Assembly: GCA_033980235.1 (NCBI GenBank)
Contig: CM067067.1
Coordinates: forward strand, 16,054,401-16,118,400
Length of the DNA stretch: 64,000 nucleotides
Origin: Diadema setosum
Lineage: Eukaryota; Echinodermata; Echinoidea; Diadematoida; Diadematidae
Direction: 5' to 3'
The notes under the pieces were generated by a model that worked only from the letters and a program-made list of their open reading frames with translations, was not told the origin of the DNA and ran no database searches. Made by a program: the position numbers and the translations under genes. Numbering within the stretch: the stretch's first letter is position 1; the number at the start of each line of letters is the position of its first letter. Of the stretch, positions 45,767 through 58,417 are shown piece after piece.

Positions 45767-47770
45767 GCTAAAATTCCATAATTAGGGAGTATCAAGGAGG
45801 AGTATAACACAAGTTATGTCTTTTCAGGAAAATAAAATTTCAGTCTGTTCATAACGCCTATACTGCGAGAAATAATTTTGCACATATGATCAATATGTAT
45901 TTTCCAAGAAAGTTTGTTATCTACACAAAATACCAAGAAATTTAAGATATGACACACTTTCTAAATTACAATCATCCAGAACTATTTCTGAATTCAAGGA
46001 ATCAACGGTATTGCTGAAAAGCATATTTTGTTTTTTGAACATTCAATGATAACTTTTTAGCTCTGACCCAATTGGTCACTTTTTTTCAATTCTGTATTAA
46101 CTTGTTGAACAAGAACATCAATATCACTATGGGCAAGAAAAATACTGGTGTCATTAGCAAAGTGTATAAAGGAAAGTACCGCAGACACAGAGGAAAAGTC
46201 ATTGATATATACATTATGAATAACAGCGGCCCTCAAAAGACAAACACACTTAACATCTCTTATAACTGAATTATTATCTTTAATTGAAACAAACTGTTTC
46301 CTGTTAGCTAAATAATTCTTGAACCACTCCAAGGCCTTCCCGCGTATTCCATAGTGCGATAACTTGTGGAGTAAATATGTTGTGATTAATTGTTTTGAAG
46401 GCCTTGGAGAAGTCCAAGAATTTACTAATTAAATGAGAATGGTTGTCAGTTGCATTAACAACTTTATCAATAAAATGAAGAACTGCGTGGATGGTACTGC
46501 GTTTTTCTCGAAAACCAAACTGGGAATTTGTGAATATTTTGTGCACATTAAAAAATTTGATAATTCTGGTGTATATTATTTTTTTCCAATACTTTCGACA
46601 GTGAAGATAATAAAGAGATTGGACGATAAGTGCTGACATCCAGATTATTGCCTTTCTTGAATATTGGAATTACTTTAGCCAATTTTATTTTACCAGGAAA
46701 CATACCATTAGAAATTGACAGATTAAAAATATGAGCCAAAGGATCTGCAACTGATGATAATAACACCTTTAAGGATACATAATTATCTATATCACCATAA
46801 CCAGAACTTCGTTTATTTTTTTTTTAAGAGGATACAATATCAATAATCTCATATCTATTTGTTGGAGTTAAAAAAATGGAATTGGGGTTACACTGGCCTA
46901 AGAATTCAGTAAAATTCTTTTCTGTAGCCGGAATACCATGAGTAAGCGTTTCACCTATTTTTGAAAAATAAGAATTAAAAGCATTTGCAATATCAACAGG
47001 GTCATTAATTATTTCATCATCCAACTTTTTTTTCACCAATTTCTACTTTTTTGTTCGGAATATTCATATCCTGCTTTAGAACTTTCCAGGTATTCTTAAT
47101 ATCAAACTTGAATCTCGACAGCTGCTGAGAATAATACTTTTTCTTTTCCAAACGTAAAATCCTAATTAATGTGTTTTTATACGATGTATATCTATTCTTT
47201 GATCGTTCAGTTTTTTCCATTTTGTATTTATAATACAATCGATTTTTTCTATTAATTGAACGAAGAATTGATTTTGAAATCCATGGTAACCTATAGGTGT
47301 CTTTTTATAATCCATTCTACTTTTTGCTTAGGAATATTATCATCCAAAAGAAAATTAAACATTTCCATAAAATTATCAAAAGGCAGATTAACATCATCAC
47401 TTTCATATACTCGTGACCAACCAGCATTATCAAGAGCGACATTAAGACTGGCCAACTTTTCACATGAGACTCTACGTTTGAATAAAGAAGATGAAGGTTT
47501 TGCATCATTAACTAAATTTTTCAAAGTAAAATGAGTCATAATTGGAAAAAGGTCAGTCACATCTGAAAGAATCATAAAGAAATCGGGAAGAGATAAGAAA
47601 CTGCAAAACAAGTTGTCAATTAGAGTAGCAGCTGGTGATCCGTGACACGAGTCGGTTTAGAAATGAGTGGCAGAAAGGATGAAGACAAAAGTGTTTCAAG
47701 AAACTCGCTTGGGATAATGATCATTTCAAGATTTCAGCAAATCAATATTCAGCAAATCAAGCGCAATGAA
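45767..47770 (-). pseudogene. 5'-truncated LINE ORF2 (endonuclease end plus reverse transcriptase)
   Basis: Read on the minus strand from 47770: remnants of the APE endonuclease C-terminus (KPTRVTDH near 47650, SDVTD near 47560), a linker (NDPVDIANAFNSYFSKIGET near 46970), then reverse transcriptase with KVIPIFKKG and YRPISLLSSLSKVLEK (46.6-46.7 kb), FGFREKRSTIHAV (about 46.5 kb), FLDFSKAFKTINHN (about 46.4 kb) and HFANDTSIF (about 46.1 kb). The catalytic FADD is altered to FAND, the usual GVPQGS segment is lost in a frame shift, and several frame breaks exist. It resumes at 41502 after a transposon insertion. It is CR1/Jockey-like; the 5' part is missing. Confidence 0.8.
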
Positions 47771-48019
47771 AAATCCTATAAAGAGTGAAAGTATTGAAGT
47801 ATGACATGGTTAAGAAGTCTCAGAAGTTTGACAAAACTAAAAAGTCTAAAAAATGTTTCAATTTCATCCGTTTTTGCTAAGTACCTGAATAAACTTGCAA
47901 CAACCTCGATATGTACTGCAGTCAAACTTGAAAAATGATCACATGGCTTTGCACCGTGATGTTGTTGTTGTTGTTTATTTCTTATCATTGCCAACCTGTG
48001 CTTTATAGTGGCATGTCTA

Positions 48020-48212
48020 GGGTCCCGTTGCATAAAACTTTTTTCGCAACCTTAAAAATTTCAGGTTGGGATTTGCCCAACCTGAATTTTTTAAGGTTGC
48101 TAATCTAAGAATGTAAAATCCGTTGCATAAAAACTCTGGTTGGGAGCTTCCAACCGGAATTTTGTGATGTCAACCGGAAAAAAATCCGGTTGGAGTTTTA
48201 TGCAACGGGCCC
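48020..48212. mobile_element. TA-flanked palindromic MITE (GGGTCCCGTTGCATAAAA ends)
   Basis: GGGTCCCGTTGCATAAAA is mirrored by TTTTATGCAACGGGCCC, with TA on each side within CTAG. Internal arms include aaccttaaaaatttcaggttggg with its mirror, and ccggttgg with its mirror. Confidence 0.65.
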
Positions 48213-48852
48213 TAGGTGTTGGTCCTGAAGGGGTAAGGAGCCCACAAACGGAAACGATCAAACACACACACACACACACACGCACACACACACACACACA
48301 CACACACTCACGATTACACACTGAAACCACACACGTATAAAATGGCACACAAACCGTGCCGTCGCTCTTTTTTTTTTCCGCGCATGCTGATGAGGTCAAA
48401 CGACACATCCACCTTTGACCTTTGTGTCACGTGAGCAAAGGACTGAGTTATGCGACTTACAATCCCGATGGGAGTATGCCGCGACAATCGAAAAACCGGG
48501 GGGGGGGGTGTGAGAGCTATCATCCACACAACAAAAACAACCTAAAAAATACAGTAAATAAGAGCTGTTCTTCTTTCTCTGAAAGTGGTCTATGCAGGAA
48601 ATTATTGAGTATTGATACAACTATGATCATTGTCTATACTGAACGTTGCCATGGAACATTCGAAATCAATAACAATAACAATATTTAACTTTATCATTGA
48701 TAATATAGATAGGGCGTAATAATACCAACCGATACTAATATAGCGCCAGGCCTTTTCAAAATAGACTCAAAGCGCTCATTATATTTGGAACAAAGTACAA
48801 AATAATCAACAATAATCAATTATATCGACTGAACCAATAAAAAGAGCAGAGA
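48213..48852. other. No gene seen; AC microsatellite
   Basis: (AC)n at about 48262-48306 and a G9 run near 48500. Otherwise unremarkable. Confidence 0.45.
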
Positions 48853-49845
48853 CCCAGCAAACTCTAAACGTTTTCGGAACGTTCACAAAACGTTTTTATT
48901 AGGTCCGCTACGCCTTCGTCATTTATAAACGTCCACAAAACGTTTTTATTATAAGCCTGCTACGTCTTGGTCTTTTAATATAGAACGTTTAAAAATCATT
49001 TAATTAGGTCCGCTACGTTTTCTGTCTTCTATATTATCATGAATAGTCATGCACATTTATGAATATTTAAGTAAGAAAATCTCAAATTTTAAAATAGTGG
49101 AAATAGATAAAAGATATTGAAACCTAAAGTAGATATGCTGCGTTCAAACTTTTTAACTGTGTATTGAACTGAAGATATTTTTCAGTTATTCAAATTGTTA
49201 TTCAAATTGTTTCAAATACCTTATTTTGAGGAGGTGTGTTCATATTTTGATGTGTTTTATTATGTGTGATTTCATTTTAGCCACCAAGTCAGTTTGCCCG
49301 AGTATGAAACAATGTGATACAGATACATTAGCTAGAAATAGGATGTAATTTAGGTGGTAGGACATTAGGGAAAGGTTAGGATATAGTAGTTTACAGGATT
49401 AGGGCAATCCTTAATCCCAGATCGTGCCGGTATAATCTCGTATGACCAATGCAATCATCATTTTTACCCAGATGGGCACCAAGTGGAAATGTTAGGGGTT
49501 CTTCAAAGGTTTTGTGAAAGTTCTTCAAATGTTTTTACAAGGTTTTCTAAACGTTTTTACAAAGTTTTCGAAACGTTCCTAAGAGTTTTCTAATGTTCTT
49601 ATAAGGTTTTCTGCTGATCCTTCGTCTGGAAAAGCAAATTCACGAAAGGTTTTTATATAGGTTTTAGCAACGTTTAAAAACATTTTAAAACGTTTTATGG
49701 GAATTCCATAGCCTTTCAATACACACACACACACACACACACACACAAACCCGCAGTTTATCTTTTATTTTTTATTATTTGACGAAACGGGCGTGCAAAG
49801 AACCAACTTGGAACGTTCTTAGAACGTACACAAAGCGTCCAATTG
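48853..49845. repeat. AACGTT-rich repeat element
   Basis: Starts cccagcaaactctaaacgtt and reiterates aacgttttcggaacgttc, acaaaacgtttttatta, aaacgtttttacaaagtttt and gaacgttcttagaacgt to about 49845. The two ends are rich in the motif and the middle (49020-49480) lacks it. I recall similar 'cagcaaac..aacgttt' repeats in fish and cnidarian genomes. It contains an (AC)n tract at 49721-49746. Confidence 0.5.
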
Positions 49846-49984
49846 TTAACTAGGAGAGAGGAAAAAAAAAAACCCAAAACAAACAACCCCAAAACCAAAC
49901 GAAACGAGGAAACAATAACTTTAATTTTGTTGTGATCAGGACAATCATATGCCTAAGGAGTTTATTATACCCCTCAGGACCATT

Positions 49985-50258
49985 CGGAGTCTACCCCTCG
50001 GCTAATAGTTTGGTTAGTGATGGTACGTTGTTAGGGTTAGGGTTCGAATTTGGGTTTGGGTTAGGTTCAAGATTATATTAGGGTTAGGCATTTTGTTCGG
50101 GAGAAGGATGCCTCTGGATCACGATTACCCCATCCTTCTCCCGAACAAAATGCCTAACCCTAATATAATCTTGAACATATAACCCAAACCCAAATTCGAA
50201 CCCTAACCCTAACAACGTACCATCACTAACCAAGCTATTAGCCGAGGGGTAGACTCCG
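49985..50258. repeat. Large near-perfect hairpin, arms of about 126 and 128 bp
   Basis: The left arm (49985-50110) and right arm (50131-50258) mirror each other with about one substitution and one short indel around a 20-base loop. The arms include gagtctacccctcggctaat, a ttagggttagggttcgaa segment and cattttgttcgggagaagga. Confidence 0.9.
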
Positions 50259-50259
50259 A

Positions 50260-50324
50260 GATTCAATTCCATTGCTAGATAGGCAAATTGCAACTGGATG
50301 CCTATCTAGCAATGGAATTGAATC
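50260..50324. repeat. Perfect hairpin, arms of 26 bp
   Basis: gattcaattccattgctaga plus taggca is mirrored exactly at 50299-50324 around a 13-base loop. It begins two bases after the larger hairpin at 49985-50258. Confidence 0.9.
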
Positions 50325-50350
50325 AGTAAGCCTCAAGTACTAGGAGAGAG

Positions 50351-51560
50351 TTTTATGTCGTAGTTGGATAAATGGGTTTAATATCGCTGTCTTTTTTTGT
50401 TTGTTTTTAATTTGTTTGATCAACACTGTTTACTGTTCAGTTCATATAGGCCCTATAAAGGGCCTATATAGGGACCTACTGTTTAGTAATGAGTGAGAGT
50501 GCCAACATAGGGCCTATAGGTCAGCTTTACTGGGCGCCTTGAGCAAGATTTGTCCTCCGGCCACCCTATGGCGTCTTCTTCCTCTTCTTCTTCCTCTCCG
50601 TCGTTTTACCTCCCCCTTATCTTTCTCCTTCTATTCTATAGCTCCCTTTCTCTTTCGATCTTTTATACCGTTTAGCAATGTCCTTTCGTCCTCCCCAGGA
50701 GAATCTTATGACCTATATATTCGTTTATAGAAATATTGAGATTATCTAACATCTATATCCAGGTAGTTATAAGTCATCTACTTGTAGGTCTACTGAAATT
50801 TTCGTTCCACAAACACCCAGGAAATTTTCGTTACACCAAGGAGGTATATACCTCCTTGGTTACACAAACACCCAGGATATTTAGTATCCACGCATGTAGG
50901 CCCTACGCCCCCTCCCTTCCGCCCCACTCACGCCTTGTCCGTCCCGCCTCAATCTAATCTTGCGTCGGCCCTCTAACATCGAATCAAGAGCGACACGTGG
51001 TCTCTAATATGCTTGAGCGGGTCGGACGCTCAACGACCGAGAAAATTAAAGGGAAAAAGAAACAAAACAACAAGAAAGAAAACACGAAATCCAAATAAAG
51101 CGAACAACGACTCTACCCCTCATTTTGCCCCTTGGTACTGGGCCGGGGTCCCGAAAAGAACCATTCAGGCAGGTGCACTGCTTCTTCGTGCACTTTGTCT
51201 CTGAACACATGCGCAGGCATGGTATCCTAAACAAGGGTGTTTATTCTTTTATGGAACCTAGGGCCCGGCCTAAATGTCGAGGAACACGTACGTATGTCAA
51301 CCATACTAACTATCAAAATGTTTTATATTATAAAATTATATTCATTAGTCGATCTAACGGAGTATTTGTTTTATCTGTGTAACTAGTTACCTGTTGCGCA
51401 TCCTTTCGCTTTTAATGTGTGACACTTTCTTCATTTCATGAGAAATAAAACACAACAAAAGCTTGAAAATTATTCTTCCTAGATAAAAAAGGAAGGAAAA
51501 ATATCACAAAGGGTGTTCCAGAGATTTGTATTGACTTAGGAATGTCGTCATAGGTCCATA
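50351..51560. other. No gene seen; upstream flank of the GC-rich patch
   Basis: Contains a pyrimidine-rich stretch near 50565-50640 and repeats of aaacacccaggaaattttcgt / acctccttgg near 50800-50880. No exon was recognised. Confidence 0.4.
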
Positions 51561-51770
51561 GCCCACATGGCAATCGAACCGCGCTATACCACGCAAGGTT
51601 AGAGATCAGCTGCGTGCAGCTAGATGCAGGTTCCAGACCCACAGCTACAGACTTGTAAACAAAAGAACAAGCACGATAGTGCGCCGTGTCACACCACGCT
51701 ACCCGGGGCGCTGAGTGAGTGTACCGCACCGTGATGGCCTGCCTTGTTGGCTGGTGAGGCAAAGGGGCAG
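51561..51770 (+). promoter_or_regulatory. Candidate promoter and non-coding first exon of the CDK4/6 gene
   Basis: This is a local GC-rich patch in otherwise AT-rich DNA, ending in GGGGCAG|GTGAGT, a perfect consensus splice donor at 51770/51771. It lies about 9.7 kb upstream of the kinase coding exon on the same strand, in front of a repeat-poorer region. No TATA box or clear start was identified. The link to the kinase gene is inference; the patch could belong to another transcript or be chance. A 134-codon minus-strand frame across it has no recognisable domain. Confidence 0.25.
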
Positions 51771-51847
51771 GTGAGTGAGCTGTGGGTGCTGATGATGTTC
51801 TTTCGATTTTGCCTACAATGTACACACCTGTTGAATGCACGTGGTTA

Positions 51848-53732
51848 CTTGAAGTGTTGTGGAACTTGTCACTTAAAGTTTTGAGTAGACAAGGTAGAAA
51901 CGCGATTCATCTCTTTTCCATTCCAGTTAATGTTGCCCAAGTTATAGCAAGCTGCACTCTGATACAAGAATACCAGTATTGCTTCATTGTTGTAAAACTC
52001 AAGCTTGTGCTGTGGTATTCTCATCACTTGAATTAAAACCCACTTGCCATCTAATTGCTGCATGTATTCTGTAGCTTACATGTTGCAGATATTCATTTAA
52101 TTTCTTATTTATTGATTCAAATATAACTGCAAGCTGCACTGTTAAATCTTGGAAGTGTTTTCGACATCAGTTACGAAATAACAGCACCAAAAACAATGAA
52201 TAATCATTTGCCAGAGGTGAAAATCAGGGCTTAATTGTAGACATCTTTGTGGAGCATTCAGTGATTTGGTCCCTCATGTGTATATTAATGGCTTTAGAAA
52301 TGTCTCTGTGATATCTGGATGTTTTTAATGCAAAATTCTTCACAACAGAGATTTTGTGCAAATATTGTGATATTTGGATTGTAGTACAATGGTAAAGTAT
52401 CATTAAAGTTGTTGCAAGATAATCGGAGAAATCACATAATTTAAGCGATATCTTTAGAAATTGTGAATTCATGAAAAATGCTCCAGTTGACATTATGTCA
52501 TCCCATCCATCTATATCCAAGTTTATTTCAAAACAAAGGACAAGTTTGATTATGTTAGGTTGCAATCACCATATTTTGGAACACACATTGCTAATTGCTT
52601 CTTTAAAAAAAATGTAAATGAAGTTTATGTGATAGATCATTCAAGGCACAGACCTAAATAATGGAAGGGGATAAGGTCATGGGTTAAGCCTTTCCTTTTG
52701 CTGGAGCTCTAAAATCCATCTCGCGAAAAGGCCACCCAGACAATTGACTCCTCAACTTGTCGGGTCAACTTGTTTCAAATAGGACACATTAAGAAACGTC
52801 TTGTGGGACCAGTGTTTATCATGACTACTATTGTTATTGAGAGAGAAGGTGTATTATAATTATTCTTGTTCTTATCAGTGCTGTTATAAATCATTTTGGC
52901 TGACATGGCTAGGGTACATACCAGTATAAATTTTGCTGTTTTCATGGTTTTTATATTATCATTTTTGTTAGAAGTAGTAGCAGCAGTATGATCATTGTTA
53001 TATTCATTATCATTGTTTGTTTCCTATTTTGCTTTGGGCCTGAAATTGTTAGCATCGTTGATATCGTTTTCCATTCAGAACCACATGAGACCATGTTCTA
53101 CGAGTGTAGGCCAATGTGCCCCCTGTGGGTGTTCCTCAATCATAAAAAGAGAATTGTGAGATGTTGGATATAATGTGCTCTCTGGCTGATTTTAGTTTTC
53201 GGGAGTAAAGTGAGGTTTTACATGGAAGTGTAGATCAGAGAGAGGTTTGACAAAGTTAAGATTATACTTCACAGAACCCTTCCCCCCCCCCCTTTGCCCT
53301 CCTCAAAATCTACCCTAAGTAAAAGAATGCGTGGTATAAAGGCCACCTCTCTTCCTACCGAAATGCTGGAGTATAGATCTATTCAAGTTGAATTCCTTTG
53401 TTGCGCCTACAATGTAATTCAGTTGGTTTTTAAAGGACCCCGCGCATAGAGCCTGCATTGATTGTTAAGCATCTTCACTCCACATTGCTGGCTTTGTTTT
53501 CTGGCTGGAATGTGCGGAGGCTCTGAAAGGGCTACCCAGGGTCACATTCCGAGGAGTATTACACTTACAGGAGACCAGTTGTCTGCTCTTTTAACCCCAC
53601 AATTCAGTAAGGAACCAGGGAAAGCCTGTTAAACTCAAGCCTTTTCTGTGTTTTTAATTGTTCCAAAGTGAAAGTGTAATTCGTGAGAATTATACAAGGA
53701 ATATTTACTGTGCTGGTATCTATCAGTGCTTT
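51848..53732. other. No gene seen; possible intron
   Basis: Low-repeat AT-rich DNA. A C11 run lies near 53283. Frames are short and domain-free. Confidence 0.4.
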
Positions 53733-53821
53733 TTAACCCGTTGAGGACAAGTCCAGATTATACTTGGGCAGGTGTTTATGGGAAATGTTGTAGCAAAATC
53801 AGCCTGTCCTCAACAGGTTAA
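53733..53821. mobile_element. Minimal TTAA palindrome, 89 bp
   Basis: TTAACCCGTTGAGGACAAG is mirrored by cctgtcctcaacaggTTAA. It is only 89 bp including both TTAA copies and has an unrelated centre. It is probably a very short TTAA-target MITE. Confidence 0.6.
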
Positions 53822-54912
53822 TAGCTAGAGGCCCCCTTCATGAATTGCTCCAATATATTCAAATGAAATAATATAAATGTCATATCACTCCATGTTTTTC
53901 TCTTGTCTACTTTTCATATCTTTTTGAACAAGTGGCCTTAGAGATAAGTGTATATATGAGAATAGATTCATGTTGATAATCCAATATGATCCCAGTCCGA
54001 AGCCTTATGCCCCATGATAACATAATCTTTAATATTGCAAATTATGATTGTTCTTTTTTATCCTTTTTTCTTCTGTCAATACATTTTTTTTTACTCTAGT
54101 CAACATCTGTTGTTGTTTTTTTGCCAATTGATATGTTCTTTCTCATGTTGTAAATGTTATCTTCTGTTCTGTATCATATTGTGTTTTATGCTGTAAAATG
54201 ATATATGGACTCCCCAAAAAACAGCAGTGAGGCTGATAGTGGGCCTTTTTAAATTGTATTGGAATAAATAAAACAAATAAGACAAAAACAAACGTAGCAC
54301 TACCTCTGGGCTTGCTTATGTAATCGCAGTATGTAGCTTTATAGGCCTACTTTTATATTTTCTTTTTTAATGCTAGACACTTTCTTAAAACATAGTGGTT
54401 TGCAACCCTCGGAGTGATTGTGATACGTATGTTGCCTTCCCAAAGTGAAAGGTTTGTGAAATGTTGGTATCACTACAGTTTCAGAGAAGTTTGATATTGC
54501 ACCATACCGAATCAGAGCTAGCTGAAATGGATGCCTTTCCTTCAGATTTTAGGAAATTGGCTGGCATCCACATTATTATCTCTTTAACCAGAAATACCCA
54601 GGGACATTTTAATTGATTAAGAGAGTATGATATGGATAAGGGGAAAATAAATCCAGCTGATGCATAAATGGAGCATGGTAATTCCTGAAAAACAACAGGA
54701 TATGAAACATCCTCAGCCAGTTAATACCAAAATAGTGATTTCAGATTGCAAGAAAGCATGGTCATAGACTTCATGGAGTCAGGGGGATGGCTATGTGTAA
54801 AGTAATTTTGAAATGAAGCTCAGTAAACATGCTAGCAGTATTGCGCAAGAAGATTTAGAAAGATTATTGATAATTAATATGATAGATTAAAAGAAGACCG
54901 GTCTCTCTGTGG
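53822..54912. other. No gene seen; possible intron
   Basis: Ordinary AT-rich sequence without element ends or exon-like frames. Confidence 0.4.
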
Positions 54913-54916
54913 TTAA

Positions 54917-55290
54917 TGGGATCATACAGTTTTGGTTGAGACCTAATTTCAGGTTTGTAACTTTTTGGTGAGATAATGAGAAACCTCTTATGAAATATGA
55001 AAGAGCATGTAACTCCATGAGGAATTAAACATTTATTTGATGAAAATTGGTTTTGAAATGGCTGAGATATCCAAAACAGAGCGATTCTAATACAGTGTGG
55101 GACCCACCTTTTATTACGATCGCTTTGTTTTACTTTGTTTTTGGATGTTTCAGTCATTCCAAACCCGATTTTCATCAATTAAATTCCTCTTAAAATGGTA
55201 TGCTCTGTACTATTTCATTTAGTGTTTTCTTGGTATCTCGCAAAAAGTTAAAAGACCAATTCTCATCTCCACCAGTACTGTACCATCCCT
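54917..55290. mobile_element. TTAA MITE, TTTTGGTTGAG family, best-preserved copy
   Basis: TTAA flanks both sides (54913-54916 and 55291-55294). The ends are TGGGATCATACAGTTTTGG and CCAGTACTGTACCATCCCT. The inner arms tttgatgaaaattggttttg and atttcaaaa-type mirrors surround the axis. Other copies are at 13340-13640 and 62246-62635. Confidence 0.65.
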
Positions 55291-55294
55291 TTAA

Positions 55295-56097
55295 TTTGCA
55301 GTGTGTAAACACAGTGAAGTGTGCATAATAATTGCAGGTTGTTCTCATAATAAATATGAAACTTAACAAGATAGGGTGTGAGGTATGATCTGTTTTTTTA
55401 TTTTGAGTGAGTATTGAAAAAGACAAAAAAGGAAAATCATAATTATATGATTGAAATATAAAAAAAAAAATAGATTTGCATTTACAAAAGAAACTTCAAA
55501 GTGCTTGACCCATGCTGTTATCAGGAATCTGTTTGATTAAAGAGACAAAGTACAATTTTGTATGGTATCATCTTTTATGTTAAATGAGTGCATTAAAGGC
55601 ATACAAAAGGAAAGCAGGAATGTGATTGAAAAGGAAAAATCAGTTTGCATTTACAGTCTAAGAAATTCCATGTTTCTTTAATAGCCCGTGCTGTCATCAG
55701 AAATTTCTTTGATTAAAGAATATCAGAGTACATGAAATGTGTGGATGTGTGATTGCCATGGGTAACCAAAGCCGAAACGAACAGATTGCTATGTTTTTGT
55801 TACCTGCTAAGGAAGCCAAAACTTCTGCTGTAGCCTCCACTAGTTCTCTACACATCTGCATCATTAATGCATCATAAACAACATTATCATTTCAGATTCC
55901 ACAACTATTATAGACAAAGTGCATCATCATCTTTTAATAGAATATGCTTTCATTGGGGGAGATGTTGGCAGTTTAGTTTATCTTTCTTTTTTTTTTTTTT
56001 ATAGGAGCCTATATCTCCACTTCATGACATTTTTGTTTTTGTCTTGTTGTTTCTTTTCTGTGGTAGTTGAAATTTCTGCTGTCGGCACTCACATTGT
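55295..56097. other. No gene seen; possible intron
   Basis: AT-rich DNA. Two similar segments containing ccatg.tgttatcaG..tc.gtttgattaaaga occur near 55510 and 55690, a weak local duplication. Confidence 0.4.
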
Positions 56098-56104
56098 TAA
56101 TAGG

Positions 56105-56269
56105 CAGGGCTCCACACTAACTTTTATTTTTGGTGGCCCAAAGGCAAACATCCGACCTTTTTTGGTGGCCCGATCAGGCCACCAAATTCTTCATTTCTGA
56201 AATTTTGGTGGCCCGACGTGCATTTTTCATGGCCCCGGGCCACCGGGCCACCGTTAGTGTCGAGCCCTG
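56105..56269. mobile_element. hAT-like MITE (CAGGGCTC ends), copy 1
   Basis: The 165-bp element starts CAGGGCTCCACACTAAC and ends GTTAGTGTCGAGCCCTG. The direct repeat TAATAGG lies on both sides (56098-56104 and 56270-56276). Its interior repeats tttggtggccc and gggccacc. Confidence 0.75.
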
Positions 56270-56276
56270 TAATAGG

Positions 56277-58232
56277 GCTGAGATATTGCCAAGAACTGAG
56301 ATGCCCTCTACACCTCTCTACAAGTACAACTCAAAAAGGCCAGATGCCACTCAATTCTCAGCATTATTGATGACACCAAGGGAATCTTAAAAAAAAAATA
56401 CAGCAAATCAGCATAAGATAGATAAATGTGATCACATGTTTTCACTTCCAAGTATTTGTTCAAGTAAATTTTTTAGATGTCGAGGACAACCACCTCTCCA
56501 TAACTACAATGCATTTTCGCTCAATAAACTAGTTTAATCATCACTATTATGCGCTCCATCCAAATACGCTTGCAGAACCCCCTTCCACCTCCACCCCCCC
56601 CCCCCCCAAAAAAAAAACACACAAAAAAACACTCCATTATAAATGACTGATAACTATAACCTAGTTGTATGGGTTTTATACTGTATTTACTGAGAAGATA
56701 AAAGGCATTTGATGTTGAACAAAAAGGTTGCAACTAGGCTCACCCCACCCATTCCATGTGATTTCCTGTTGAGCCATTTTTCCTAAGAATTTGAACAAAC
56801 GACCTCTGGGAAAACTACAAAGGTAATTGAATTCAACTATTCTTCAGAGGCTAAACATTTTGTTTCTTTTCCCATGTAAAAAGAAGGATGAGATATATAA
56901 AAAAAAAAGACTCTTGGAAAAGTTGTCTGTTCTTTTGTTAGAGATGGGTACAGTATGTCCCATAAATGTAGTCGGTGTTCATCTTTCTGTTTTGTACTCC
57001 TTTTTTATGTCAAGCTACATTTACTCTGATGGCAATAGTAACTGATCCCTTCAACTCTGAATTCAAATACAAAGACATTTTGTTGACATTTGATTTGCCA
57101 CCTTTTTTCTCCAGTTTCAATCAATAAAAAATATTCCAGTCTTGGTGTGGATAAGTACACTGAGAGTTGCAATTTCAAAAGGATTCAATAGAAGATGCAT
57201 TGCCTGAAAGCTGTTCAATGAAATCAGCTCAAGAAATCCTGAGCAAGATCATTCAAATTCTTGTGACAAGACAATTGAGACTTCTAAGAAAAAAAAAAAA
57301 AGTTTTTACATCATCCCAAGTTGCACTGTATGTTAGTGGGCTATTCATGCAGGTATCACAGTCCTTTGCATGTGACCTCCCTTGTGTTCTGTTGGTATTC
57401 AACTTGATGTTCAGGACAAAATGGTTCAAAATATGACCATACAGCTCACTTGAGCAAAATTGTGATCATGCTCATTGTTTATCATGCTTTTTGTAACACT
57501 TTATTCTTGCAAAACAATCATCCACAATTCGATACCAGGAATCTCACATGCCCACTTTCTTCACAGATTGGCACAGTATGTCTGGAAACCAATCATCAGT
57601 GAGTAGAGATTTCCTAGTCGCTAGTCCCTCTAATCTCTAATCCCTGATCCCTATCATTATTGTGTCACCAAGATCTTTATGTTTGACCATGGGCCTACAA
57701 TGTAGGTAGGTCCATGGTTTGATAGGGCCACACACCTTCACCTGAGTGGGCTTTGCTTACTTTATCACATCAAGTTTGGATGGGTGACTGAATACCAATG
57801 AAAAGCTTGACAGGTTCAGTTGTACTTAACATGCAAAAATTGGTGCCTGGGCATATAGGGTTAAATGAAGACTTTGTGCCCCCATCTTTTGGCATGTACA
57901 ATTGTACATGCAGTAGCCCTTTATAATCCAGTTTGCGCTGTATGATCGAACTGCCCATGATAAAAAAAGCACAGACAAAAACTGAACAGTAAATTCTTTC
58001 AAATTACCAAAAAAAAAAAAAAAAATGAAATGAATATTAAAATTTCTCATATTTTTCCATTGATTACACCTCTTCACCGCCTTGAACTTTCTTTTTGGAA
58101 ACAAAATAAATATATTAAATTTTGTTGATAACGGAAGTGTGCAGTGTAAAGAGTAACAAGTTTACATTTAAAAGTCCATTCCTCTAAATCACCATAGAAA
58201 TATGAAGCACATGGCATGTGATATTATGGAAC
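56277..58232. other. No gene seen; possible intron
   Basis: Low-repeat AT-rich DNA. A C14 run lies near 56593, and a small imperfect palindrome accatgggcctac..gtaggtccatggt near 57688-57716. Confidence 0.4.
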
Positions 58233-58417
58233 CAGGGTTCGGAATTGGCGATGGTCTGCTGGCCATTGGCCACCCGAAATCACGTCGGACTAGCTAAAAA
58301 TTGTAAAATTCTGAAGTTACTAGTCCGTCTGGCTAGCCAAAATATTGCTTCAGTGTCAAAATTGATTATAAGTAGTCCACCTGGCTAGTTAAAAAAAAAA
58401 GTTAAGTACGACCCCTG
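58233..58417. mobile_element. hAT-like MITE with CAGGGTTC / GACCCCTG ends
   Basis: Starts CAGGGTTCGGAATTGG and ends AAGTACGACCCCTG. GGAAC occurs on both sides. Internal ctggctag and ctggccattggccacc modules repeat. It is a different family from the CAGGGCTC elements. Confidence 0.45.

Noticed and set aside
50025..50215. Possible interstitial telomere (gttagggttaggg)
   Set aside because: Only two or three TTAGGG-like units exist per arm. The strong signal is the inverted duplication, not a telomere array.
51436..51840. 134-codon minus-strand frame over the GC-rich patch
   Set aside because: No domain is recognised, and openness is expected by chance in GC-rich DNA. The plus-strand donor is the better signal.
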